DNA of 64,000 nucleotides from Panax quinquefolius (Eukaryota > Streptophyta > Magnoliopsida > Apiales > Araliaceae): contig CM035170.1 of NCBI GenBank assembly GCA_020205615.1, positions 118,739,674 to 118,803,673 of the forward strand, given 5' to 3'. Every line of letters starts with the position of its first letter. Within the stretch, counting starts at the first letter, position 1. Positions 25,557 to 37,100 of this stretch are shown piece after piece. Made by a program: the position numbers and the translations under genes. Under the pieces are notes generated by a model, which searched no databases, was not told where the DNA came from, and was given only the letters and a program-made list of their open reading frames with translations.

Positions 25557-26328
25557 GAGGCCTTACTAGTTAAAAGAGTGTCTAGATATGCGGTTATCTG
25601 TTTAAAGTTTCTTATGATGCATTTCAAGTTCCCTTAAAAATGGTTTAGTTTGGTTTCCTTATTGCTGCAATGCCAATTTAATTAAAATCTCACGCAACGG
25701 TACACTTCCGTCTTGCTCATTCTTGCATGCCTTTTAACTCTGTCTTCCTTTGCTTTGTTACTGCCACACCAGAATTCGTGTCAATATCTCTTGTTATCGT
25801 CCAAGAATTTGAATTTCAGTTTTATCCCAATTAATCACTATACTCGGTGACATAACGATATCAATTTGATTTTAAGACAACAGATCTTTTCTTTTCTTTT
25901 TTGTAACTCATTACATTGCAGTTACTGAGAGTAGGGAATTTGATTTGATTCAAGAGTAAAAGTAAGCCAACCGTTTCCTGGGAAGGTATCATCAATCAGA
26001 TGCAGCCCAGGGTAATCTCTTTCGAGATTAACAGCAGGAGAGGGCCATTAATGGGCCAATACCAAGAAAGTTGAATTTATGTTTTAGTGGTTCAGCTAAT
26101 AGTATAACCTGTGAGCAGTCAGTTAGTTCATTGTGAAAGATTATATGAAAAGCACAGATCAAACTCGACTTACTTTATCAGACTACAAGAATAACTAAAA
26201 CTACTTTGCCCGACTTCAACAATTGAACATCTTAATTACAACTCAAGTAGAAAAAGTATAAATTAGAAGAGAAAAAATTGTGGAATTTTTCTATCCGTCA
26301 CTTTACAATGTAAAGACATTGTATTTGA
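25457..26328. other. Convergent intergenic region between H+-ATPase and NifU-like genes
   Basis: Holds the 3-prime untranslated parts of both genes, which face each other tail to tail. A GA-rich simple repeat at 25518-25560 lies in the presumed H+-ATPase 3-prime UTR. No further gene is seen. Confidence 0.6.
25518..25560. repeat. (GA)n simple repeat
   Basis: Roughly 18 GA units with two interruptions, 62 bp after the H+-ATPase stop codon. Confidence 0.85.
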
Positions 26329-28588
26329 TTACTCTATCAACTGCACAGCTGCAATGGAAGGTATTTTTTCTCTCAGCTTCTGTGTAAGAGCAACACGCAC
26401 CGTCATTACGCTAGCTGCAGGACCACTGAGCCGCACTATGACAACATAGTCATCAATCTGCACAAACTCCAGTACCCCACCGCCCGTTCCAGTTAGGTAT
26501 GGTCTAATCTCTCCAAGAATCTGAACAATATGCAAATTACAGTCTTAGTGATGAGGGAATCACTTTCTATTATCCATTCACTTATAAAATATAATAGGCA
26601 CTAGCAAACAGGCAAGACTTAGTATTATCAACAAATCCAGTATGTATAGATGCCAATATTTTTAGAGTTGTAAATTCTACATCAAATTCCTCTTTTGGTC
26701 CTTTTTTCTAACATGCTAGCTTTGTTGGAAATTCATGTAGTTGGTCTACAGGGTTGCCACGTGGTTTTGCAACAGTAAGTTACATGTTGCAAGTCAATGA
26801 ATACACTTCTGTATATTCAAAGATTAAACTCTAAAAGCATATTTGTATAGCATAAAAAGTTTGACATGTATACAAGAATGAATATGCATGTGTAACAAAT
26901 ATGTAGTTTTACATATTTATATCATATTTAAATATATAGATTTATATTTATTTATTATATGAAGATCTAGTTCCAAACCTTTTCAACATTCTCTTCGTTT
27001 AACTCAAGGCCAGTCTCGGTGTCTAGGATTTGCTCGACTTCTAGTATTTCTGGAATCTTATCCCGGAGCCGTGTTTCAATTCCCATCTTTAGTGTCATGG
27101 TTGAACTTGGACAAGACCCACATGCACCTTGTAGCTTTAGTACCACAACAAGGCCATCAATTTCGTGTAGAGCAACATTCCCTCCATCAGCCATCAGGCC
27201 AGGTCGCACTTCATCCAGCACCTTCTCAACATTATCCTCAGTTAACGGGAGAACACATCTTGGTGAACTTACAATTCCTTCACAACAGAATATTACTCAA
27301 AAATCAAAACTTCAGTAGAAAAATAACCATTTTGCTGCTGAGAGGAGGATAGTGGAAGCACTAAATGAACTAGAAATTTGAAAGTGGGGTTATCTAGAAG
27401 GAAAACTAACAAAGGGGTTATACATCACTGCTGCGATTTGTTTTGGAAATTTTAAAAACTTAATTTAGATGAGATAAATTGCAAAAGGAAAGGAAATAAA
27501 CCCTGCAAAGTATGCACACCCTTTTGACCTAGGATGTGCTGGGAGTGAGTTTGCTCGTCTCGTTATGCTATGGGATGATCTTCTTACACAGCTTGATAAA
27601 AAAGTTTATATGGGGAAAAAGATGAACAGAACTCAATTATACAGAATTTCCTCCTGAATTTATTTGTGTTCTATCCACAAGTTCACTCTTAGGACTTGTC
27701 CTTTTAGCTTCACATTATTAGAAAACATACAGAACACTTGTATATATAATTGACTCCAAATAATCAATTGATTTGCTTTCATTTTCATTTTCTTAAGCCA
27801 TACCTATTTTATCTACAGATGGGAACCAATCCAACAATGTCTTCTCTTTTTTTTGGTACACGTAATATTTGAATTAACCAAATTTTTTAGTTGTCTTTTC
27901 CCATTAATTTTTTATCCTCTAACTTGGACCTAAGCTCCCCCTCTAGAACAGAAAAAAGAGGAAGCTTAATTTCTACATTGTCCATATCTGACGTTAATCA
28001 AACCAAACTGGAATTTATATAAGACTTATCTTGCTTGTTTTTGCTTTACCTACACATTGTCAGTTGCCGAAATAGAAGTTGATAAATCAAACGAAAAAGA
28101 AACCCCAGAAAATCATACCATCCAAACTTGTGTTCTTTAGTTTTCTCATGACCAACAAAATAAAATTATATGTCAAAAAAAAAAAAAAAATAAAATTAGG
28201 GCTTGAGTTTCTACTTGAATGGAATAACAAACATATATAGATAAAAGAAGATTAGAAGATACACGTAGCTACCTGCATGTTTTTTAATTCGGCGGGTCGA
28301 ATGGAATCCATGCAAGTGCCTCCTAGTGTGGAATTCACCTCTGAGAAATGACTTCTGTTTGAATAAAAAAAGCACGCACAAACAGAAATAATTAAAAAAA
28401 AGGTAATGAAATTGAGTCATCTGTGTGAGCTAGCTAGCTAGCTAAGCTTTTTATTGTACCTTGAGAAGGGAGATATAGGAAGGAGGAGAATTAGAGGATG
28501 TAATTTGAGATGAATAATTAATAATTTTTGAGGAGGATGGTGATTGTTTGAGACCTTGAGCTTGCTTTGAGATTGAGAGGCCACTCAT
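26329..28588 (-). CDS. NifU-like Fe-S cluster scaffold protein, probably plastid
   Basis: Scaffold for assembly and transfer of Fe-S clusters. Exons seen: 28588-28460 ([14 protein letters not shown], Ser-rich with few acidic residues, like a plastid transit peptide), a probable second exon ending at about 28274 ([16 protein letters not shown]), 27267-26979 and 26520-26329. Exon 3 carries the NifU C-terminal domain with [20 protein letters not shown] and the cluster-binding CxxC in [13 protein letters not shown]. The last exon is a second, degenerate NifU domain without the CxxC ([15 protein letters not shown] to AAVQLIE), the layout of plant NFU1-3. Total about 230 aa. Oddity: exon 2 ends with one leftover base in its Arg-rich frame, while exon 3 needs two for the conserved [16 protein letters not shown] frame. 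So either a small exon or an alternative site was missed in the 1-kb intron, or there is an indel. Confidence 0.85.
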
Positions 28589-29137
28589 ATTTTCAATCAA
28601 ATGAAATACTAACAATTTCTTTAATCATCTTCTTCATCAAGACATGAGAGGAGAGGAGAGTTTGTTTTGATTGATTGGCTGATGATTAAAAGAGGGTCTG
28701 GTGTGGTCTGAATTTGCAGATATTCAAGTTTGTGGAGGGAGAGGATGCCACGTCATTTACTAGTCATAATATTTAAATTTGATTTGGTTTTCTTTAGGTA
28801 AATAGATTTTTATTCATTTAGAATTTTCTGCACGCGCGAGAAATCATGCCGTGTTTTGTCAGAACAGAAAGAACACTTGAATTAAGCCTTTTAGTATGGA
28901 TGCAGGATGCAGGATGCAGGTGCAGCAACTGGGGAAAAAAAAACACTAATTTGTGCACTCTTTCTTCCATCATTAACAGTAGAATGAAAAATTCATACTA
29001 GTGGAGTAGTATTAATTATTGATCAAACTTACATACATGCCTTGATGCTTCATCAAGAAACAGAATACTACTAGAACCGATGCTAGTACTTATTAACCAT
29101 GAAATTAATAGCACAAAGAATTACTACTAATTACTCT

Positions 29138-29173
<36 letters not shown>

Positions 29174-29219
29174 ATATATATATATATATACACACACATA
29201 CACAAATATGTATGTATTG
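28589..29219 (-). promoter_or_regulatory. Upstream region of the NifU-like gene and 3-prime end of the peroxidase gene
   Basis: No coding sequence. It contains three tandem GGATGCA units (28898-28920) and, next to the peroxidase stop codon, a compound microsatellite. No clear TATA box for the NifU-like gene was found. Confidence 0.4.
29133..29205. repeat. Compound (CT)n(TA)n(CA)n microsatellite
   Basis: CT-rich repeat, then about ten TA units, then CACACACA, ending 15 bp from the peroxidase stop codon. On the transcript strand this is in the immediate 3-prime UTR. Confidence 0.9.
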
Positions 29220-30382
29220 TTAGTTAATTGCAGTGCAATCACGCCGAATTTCACCCTTATTCCCAGTCAAAACTCCAATTCTCCCAAGGTTGGTAATAGC
29301 AGTGACAAAAGCCTGTTTAAAAGCATCATTACTCGATGCAAAAAGGTTAACGGTGCTCCTCGATCGGCTATCCGTAAACAATATCTGATCAGAACTGAAC
29401 AATCCCTTTCCTTGTTTAAGGTTTTGGTAATAGGCATTGTCGAATGTTTGGGGCGTTGTGGGGTCCATGTTAATGGCTATTCTTGGGTCAACATTTGCCG
29501 GACACATCTGCTTAAGCTGCGAAGCATATCCTGTATTCAGGGTCGGATCAACTCGGCTTTTGGGACTGAAATTGTATATTCTTTTCGAGAATTGACCACA
29601 ATGTGAGAAACCAAGTGTATGTCCACCTGATAGTGCAATCATATCGGTCTGGCTCAGGCCATTGGCTGAAAACATTGAATTTAGCTGATCCAGGTTAAAA
29701 CTCGCATGTGGAAGCCTGCGTTGAACGCTGGCCTTTGTTGATATCCTCCCATCTCGTCTTCCCAGTTCAACACTATACGGTGGTCCTCCTGTCTGCATTG
29801 CGCATAATTAAATAAATGTCACAAAGTTAAATAACTAACTAACTACTAGTATATAAACATAAATTTGGAAACTAGCTAGTTTTCTATAATGTATGAATGT
29901 ATATACCAAGGCTACAACGTCTCTGGTAGCCAAAGCTAATATATCTGCACATGAAACTTTATTCCTGCACTTGGGATCACTATCAACAGCCGCCTTGGCT
30001 TTGATAACCGTGTCAAATCCATCTCCAGCCAGTGAAATATCATCCGGATGATCCTTCTCAGCGTTACCATTTGGCGATGCCAGCAACACAGAAGCATCAC
30101 AACCCTGAAAATTACCCATTCAAACATTATTTTTGATGCATGCAATTTAATCAAACAATAACTAACACAAGCCAGAGTTAATTATCAAAATCAAACCCGA
30201 ACAAAGCAATCGTGGAAAAAGAGACGAAGGGTTGCCGGGGCAGTCACGAAGGTTTGCTGAAATTTCTTTGTGACCGCAGCTGTGACGAGAGATTCGACGT
30301 TGGGGCATGTGCTTTTGTAAAAAGTCTGGCTTAGCTGAGCATTAATGGAAGTTATTAGGAGGAGGGACAATATTGGTAGCAT
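29220..30382 (-). CDS. Class III secretory peroxidase, 3 exons, 318 aa
   Basis: Haem peroxidase of the secretory pathway, using H2O2 to oxidise phenolics in wall or vacuole. Exons 30382-30197, 30104-29907 and 29792-29220 join in phase with GT-AG introns. [15 protein letters not shown] looks like a signal peptide, with the mature chain starting at QLSQ. The distal site RLFFHDCF has Arg53 and His57. The proximal His186 lies in [12 protein letters not shown]. All eight family cysteines are present (26, 59, 64, 108, 114, 193, 225, 314). It resembles the peroxidase 16/45 group ([26 protein letters not shown]). Departures: Gly replaces the usual Ala, and Leu the usual Ile, in the SGAHTIG motif. Substrate and tissue cannot be told from sequence. 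Confidence 0.95.
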
Positions 30383-30462
30383 TATTCTTTGATTCCCTAT
30401 TACTACAAATTAAGGTTTTTTGTACAACTTTTCACATGTTGTCTGTGTAAAGTAATTTGAAT

Positions 30463-30472
30463 CTATTTTATA
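30463..30472 (-). promoter_or_regulatory. TATA box of the peroxidase gene
   Basis: On the minus strand the sequence reads TATAAAATAG about 80 bp before the start codon, predicting a leader of about 50 nt. Confidence 0.5.
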
Positions 30473-32439
30473 CATGGTTTGAAAAGTTTAGCAATAATAA
30501 TAAAAAATGTGTTTGTTGGATTGAAGAATATGCTCGGCCAGTTACAGTCTGGCCACTGATTGACAATGATGAGTTGAATTGGATTGATGGAGTTAATTTG
30601 ATGGATGGATGGATGGGATGCCATTATTTTATGAGTATATAACTGCGCGCTACTAAGTACTAACTAGTTAAATATTAGAGTTAGTATTGTCACAACCTGG
30701 AACCTGCTTAATTAATTAGCTTGCGCAGCCCTCCAAAACCATATTGGGCGGTGCATTTGCACTTTCCTTTAATTTAGCTAAAAAGTCACAAAATAAGTAT
30801 ATGACAAAATAAGATAGGTAGTTATTGGGGGAACTATAACTTTTACATTTGTTTTTTTTGTAACCATCTCTGTACTGTACAAGGTTAGGTTAGGTCTTGT
30901 CCCACTTCCGCCCAGTTAATTATAAAGTACTAGTAAATAAGAATTTGCTGCATTTTTAGGAACTTCAAGCGATAAAGATCATAATACTAATTTGGTCCTG
31001 CAAAAATGAGTTACATTTACAATTGTAGTAATTAACATAAATAAATAAAATGACTCTTTTTAAAAAAATAATAGGAATACTTCTTCCGGCTGATATGCCA
31101 GGCAACCAGAGGTAGAGAATTGGATCAGGACGACTGAGCATAATATAATTCCAAAGTCAACATACAGATGAGCTGTTGTTCATACCAAATATTATGTCTT
31201 ATTATTTCGATAAAATAATTCTCTTACTATTAGTCATGAATTTATGATACTAATCCATGCGGGATTTCCAAAATTTTAAGAATATATTTATCTTCTATAT
31301 TTACGCTAAACTTATGAGTGTTTAGTTTAATAATTATTTCATTGTAATAATGAAATTAGTGATAATAAACTTGAGAGTGTTGTATCATTTGAACATATAA
31401 AAATACATTTTTTAGAACTCTTTCTCGTGAGGGAGTGGAGAGAGTATAATTCAAATGGAGTAGCATGTTGTGTTGGTTTCATCGCTACAATACGAATGTG
31501 GTGGCGTGACGCTTTGCAACTCCTCTAGGCTCTACCCACAAATAAAATCCGTAAACAACAAAAATGAGAAGACTAGACTTGTCCGGTCCATGCATCAAAG
31601 TCTAAACGGTACCAGGCTTTAATATTATTTTTAGTACTACTACTTTGCGTACGTAGGGAGGTGATCGGTTGGTTGGTTTCTCTCTAATTTCTTAATTAAG
31701 AAGCCCACTTGGTTGATGCCTCATGCCATACTACCACTACTAGTAGTACATCAATTCAATTGTTGATAGATTAGTGACGCTGCTTCTTTAATTAACAATT
31801 AAACAAAAACTATATACAACTATATGACTTTATTTTGTATATATATATATATAGTTTATACCCCTCTCCTCCCCATGTTCTTTGTCCACCTTCCTTTACT
31901 ATTTTTTATTTGGGGGTTATATAATTCAATGTGAAGTCTCAGTTCATTCTCTAATCTCCACAATGTATCATGAGAATATATGTTCATCTTAACTCACCTA
32001 AATGGAAAATTATAATTTCCTTTTATTCAATTGCTAAAAAGATTATATTATGCCTGGGAGGAGGTTCTAGCTCTGGAGCCATGAGGGACCCAATAGGATT
32101 AAACAATTTCCTTTATGATATTAACATTCCTTAAAATAAGTGGCATATGTAATTTGTACCCAGACAACATACTTATTAGTCTTTTACATTATCCCTATGC
32201 CCATAAATAAAAGTACCATCTCATCTATAAATTCAAAACATACCAAATTACAAGTGAGAGGGTTATATTAGTAAAAGAAAGATTAAAAGACAAAGCAATG
32301 CACTAATCTTAAAGCCTCTATATGGATCATCAATTCGAGACAAAGGGAGTATGTAACAAACATTATTATTTTCACAAGTCTTACTTATATTTTCATAATT
32401 CCCTTTCACATTAAGTGTATTATTAATGTATAGTATTTA

Positions 32440-32700
32440 TATTTAAATAATATATAATTTTTATGAAAAAATATAGTATTTTAAGTATAATTTAAATACA
32501 TATACAAAAAAGTGCAACAGTATACATGGGGACTGATCGTATAACTTCTGTTTTTTGTATATGTATCCAAATTACACTCTGAAAACACTATAGTTTATAA
32601 AATTAAGTGATGAACTTTAGTAATAAATATCTTATACATTTTTGTTGAAATGAGATAAAATTTTTTTTTGAAAATGTCCAATAAACATGTCCATGTAGAA
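32440..32700. mobile_element. Second copy of the foldback MITE-like family
   Basis: Shares TTGTATATGTATCCAAATTACACT, ACACTATA and the downstream AAAATGTCCAATAAA and TGTCCATGTAG segments with 8340-8480, in the same orientation. The left arm has an inverted TAAATACATATACAAAAAA. More diverged than the first copy. Confidence 0.5.
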
Positions 32701-33140
32701 GGACTCTAAATTTTATTACAGAAACTATCAAGTAAAAGACGTGCAAGCAAAAAGCAGAAACTTTGGCAATCAATGCTTTCATGCGGAGACTTCTCTCTTA
32801 AGTCTTCAGCCACTTGAACAAAAACTACTGTCTTAAGGTCTACAAATTGATACTAGCAAGGAAATCGTGCAATACACAAACTATTTGGGGATAGAAAAAT
32901 GGAATATTACACAAGTAAATTCCAAACAATAAACATAAACAAGCCTTTGATCATGAAATACAGTAGTCACATTCCCAGCCAGACTTTAATGTAATTCATA
33001 CCCAGCAGATTATTTCACTTGAAAAAATTTCAACAATCAATAAACAACTTGGTATTACACTAATCTTGCAACTTAAGAACAACACTAGCCTAAGACTTGA
33101 ACTTTAGAACTTTACGTCTGTGTAAACATCAAAACCAAAC

Positions 33141-33240
33141 CCCAAGGGTTGGAAGAAATGGCAGAGGCTTTGACGAATAACCTCAAGGTCGTTGGTTCCA
33201 ACCCCCATACATGGGGCCAAAATTACCTATCAAAAACAAA
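33141..33240 (+). mobile_element. SINE-like tRNA-derived element, copy 1
   Basis: GGGTTGGAAGAAATGGCAGAGGC followed 30 bp later by GTTGGTTCCAACCCCC resembles pol III box A (TGGCAGAGGC) and box B (GGTTCCAACCC). It ends in an A-rich CAAAAACAAAC. A clearly related copy lies in the opposite orientation at 35781-35885, sharing TTGACGAATAACCTCAAGGT. Confidence 0.6.
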
Positions 33241-34141
33241 CATCATAACCATCAATCAACAAGGGAATATAAGATTTTCTTCTATAAAACAATGAACCTA
33301 CTAACATATTGCAGCTTGGGATCGAAGATAGGCAGTCTAACGATCCAAACCCAAACCCGAGCTCTCAAATCAAATCAACACTCAATCCACTATTCCAAGA
33401 ACACATGGGTCATATCGCCCACCACAACTTCACCCAAAAGCCATAACAAGTTATCGGTATTCTTGGTAGTAGAGTTGAGAGACCTTATGTACAGGTAAGT
33501 ACATCACATATGTTTCAATGTTGAACTGTAATATTACAGACATCCATGATTGTATGGATCTTAGAACACCAAGTCGGAGCCATATAGCAAAAAGAACGAT
33601 TGGGCTTGAGGCCCGGTATGAATAATTGTATTTTTATGCAAGAATTACTCGGAAGGAAAGGATACACTACTCGAGTCAAATTAATAAAGCCTTGAACGTT
33701 CCTAATCCCAATCACTGGGGTAAAAGCAAAACACGACCCTGCATGCGCGCGCACACAGATCCCAAATACATGCAAAAATATGAACACTATAACAAATATA
33801 ATTGATAACCTTCAATAACTATACTAACTAATGTGCCTTCACACACGTGCACACATAGTGAAAAAGAGGTTCATGTCTGAGGTTTAGAAATGGAAAGGGA
33901 ACAACAAGATAATAGAAATTTATAGCAAACACAAGTACGCAACCAGAATACATTTGCTATAAAAAGGAATAAAAATAAGGTAACATGCTATCTCCTAAAT
34001 ATAAATTTATATATGGCATCCACTGTTATTAAATAAGCATTCATCCATCCAAAATTTCTAAGCGAAGCCTACTGCAGATAAAATGGCACATTTGATTAAG
34101 CAAAAGTACCTGTACACCACATGGATCCGCATGATGGATAT

Positions 34142-37100
34142 TTAGCTTCCCAGGACTCTCCGAGGATCAAGCTGCCCACTGCAGTAACTTGAAGGAACAG
34201 TAGAGAGTTCCTGCCTTCCTCTCCACTCCTCACCAGGCTTCAGTGTAATAGGTTTTTCCACTGCTTCAGCCTCAACACAAAGCATATGTTTGTACTCGTC
34301 GTCTCCAAAATCGGCCATAGTCTTTGCCTTCTTATCCCAAGGATTCCACACAACTGATGTTGGAAGAAAAAGAACAACGTTGTAACAACCAGTTTTTACC
34401 TTCAGTTATCAAACTTGAAAAGCTACTACGAAGGTCCTGTGACTGAAATCGAGGGAACATCCCAGAAACTAAATGAAGATAAGATAATTCTTTAACATAG
34501 AAGCAAACACTGATACTACAATAGTCAGAACCTTCATTTCAAAGTTAACTTCTGCTTCCCAGGGTAATATACTAATACAACTCGAAAGAAGCTGATATAG
34601 TGGAGATCTCTTAAGTTCATGAATTTAGCTGTTTACTGAACGAAACTATGTACTGCAAAATTTGTAGTATTGATGTCTAGGGATGAGCATTCCAACTCAA
34701 AATTTGAATGAAGCTTCACATTAGTCAGATTCCTGACTTCTAATTTCAGACCCTTCCAGTTATGGTAGTTCATTATCTGCTACCAGGCATGCCTAAAGTA
34801 GTACTTCAGTGAGTACATTTATAATGGAAACTATACAAGCCATTAGTCAAAAAGACTAAAAGCACATATATAACAAGAGAAGAAAAGATAGTGTTGCCAC
34901 GTTACCTCGTAATAGTTTAGGTACTCTGTAAATATATAAAAACAATATCATGACTAGTTTTTATTAAATACAAGGCATATTGTCAAACTAAGCACTTCAA
35001 AAAGCTACACCAATATCAGAATGTACTAAGAATTGGATATTTCTAGGTATAGTACATAAAATATATTTCTTTAGCAAAAAAGTTGGATATGGTCATCTCA
35101 CCGGCATCTGGAAGTCCATCTTTGCGAATCACAAACGTCCGTTTCTTTTCATGATCCAGAATTGCGATCTTTGTTGGTGTGTTGAGATATATTTTGTCCA
35201 CCTAATTAAGATTGTAAGAATTAACCATATGTGTGGAACAAGAACAAGGGAGAGCAGGGGCAATGAGAAGAAGAGGGAGGGAAGGGGGGGACAAGAAATG
35301 AACTCCCAATCTTACTTCTGATTCAAAAGTAATTGCATCCCCTTGTTCAGTGAATCTCTCCTTATTCTGCATATTGTCAAGATAGTCCAGCATCTCCAAT
35401 CCTTCAACCCGAACTTCACTGAATAAGAGTAAATTAATTGAAAGACAATCGAAGGTGAGGGTTGTATTTTCTCCCAAGTTATCCAGCATTATTATATATA
35501 AACATTTGAGCAAGAAAGACCGAACTATTTAAACTAATTTTTTCAGATATAAATTATTAATTTACAGAGTAGACCAATATTGATGCTAAGGGTAATTTAT
35601 GTTGCAGGACATACTTATATTTCCCTCCCATCTATTTACAACCTAGAACAGGTTAAAAACCAATAAGGAAAGTCATTGAACTGCAAAAGTAAAAAGAATT
35701 TCACCAAGAGTTATTTATGAATTCCATATTTTTTAAAAGAAGTATTTGTGTTTATTCTGTTAATTTTTTATTTAATTGTGTTTTTTTTTATTTGGAAGGT
35801 AAATTAACTCCAAATATGGGGTTCGGAACCAATGACCTTGAGGTTATTCGTCAAGGCCTCTGCCTTTCTCCAACCCCTTGAGGTTACGTCTCCATTGTTT
35901 AATCTAACAACATTTTTCAAAAACAAAATTGAGCTTCTGGTTGGGTTTACTTTTAATCAAAATTAGGACTGTTATCTTGAAACAACAATTAACACTTCAT
36001 TATGATAAGGCTACCAAACTTCAAAAATATAGCTTCTATGTCCTCTTTCAAAAAGGAGAAATTAAAAATTATGAGAAAGGTTGCACTGACCATTAAGGGT
36101 GAAAAAATATATCAATAGACAACTAAAAATAACAGAATGATCAAATTTCTAATCACATCAAAGTGAAATAAATAAAACCATCTTAGTAAGTACCTGATAT
36201 CCGAAACAGAGAAATAGGTATGATATGCAAATGTAAATGTAAATGGCTTTCCGTCAGTGTTGGTATTTCTGATACGAGAGGTCAACATCAAATCTCCTCC
36301 AGGTCCAAGAGTAACCCTCAACCGAACTCAAAACTATGAAAAATATATTAAAATGTAAAAAACATCTATGGAAGTTGCTAATTACCAGTATTCAATTATA
36401 CAACCTTCATATGCAAGAATTCAAGGAAATCCTAAAATTTATACCTATGTGGAAAGATCTTTAGATCTTCTTCAGAGGGCTTAAGGATCAAATCAACAAA
36501 AGCTTTACTTGAGGAGTTCATCAGGAAAGGAGGGTCAGTGTCAATGCTCCAAACCCTGTTTCTAGCAAACCCGTGCTGCTCAAGAGAGCCATGGTTCGAG
36601 AACTGCAAATAGAGAGAAAGTTTCCTTCAACAAGGTGAACGCGATCAATACAAAGCACGAAGATAAAGGGTTGAGAAGCACGTACTTGAGGGAAGCATAT
36701 AGGAATACCTCCACGTATTGCCTTTGGAGGCTTGAAAATTGCCTGCATAAAGATAGATAACAGAAGTAAATATGTAGACAATAATAGTAAATATCAGTTT
36801 TAAAATAATAACTAATACACCAAGAAATGGGGTGGGGAGAAAAGATAAAGGATTTATTCATTCTACTACATAAAAAATGAAAACTGCACTAAAAAACAAG
36901 ACTAGTGTACCTATAAAGAACATTAGGAAGGACTAGATAGAGAAACTCCACATCCCATGGGAGTTTTTCTAAGATTTCAGACTCAATTGGTGAATTGCCT
37001 ACGATGTTTGAGCAATGAACGCTACAACGGCTGATGATATTGCCAAAGCTAATATTGTTATTCCAACAACAAGAGTCTTTTATCTTGTGTTTAAAGAATG

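Larger units (their letters stand above)
30383..34141. other. Gene-free spacer upstream of the peroxidase
   Basis: Holds the peroxidase promoter, TA-rich runs (near 31840), a copy of the foldback family (32440-32700) and a SINE-like copy (33141-33240). The open frame at 33211-33498 starts inside that SINE copy and has no recognisable domain. No gene is supported. Confidence 0.55.

Noticed and set aside
29208..29606. 132-codon open frame opposite peroxidase exon 3
   Set aside because: Antisense shadow. The peroxidase strand carries all family motifs.
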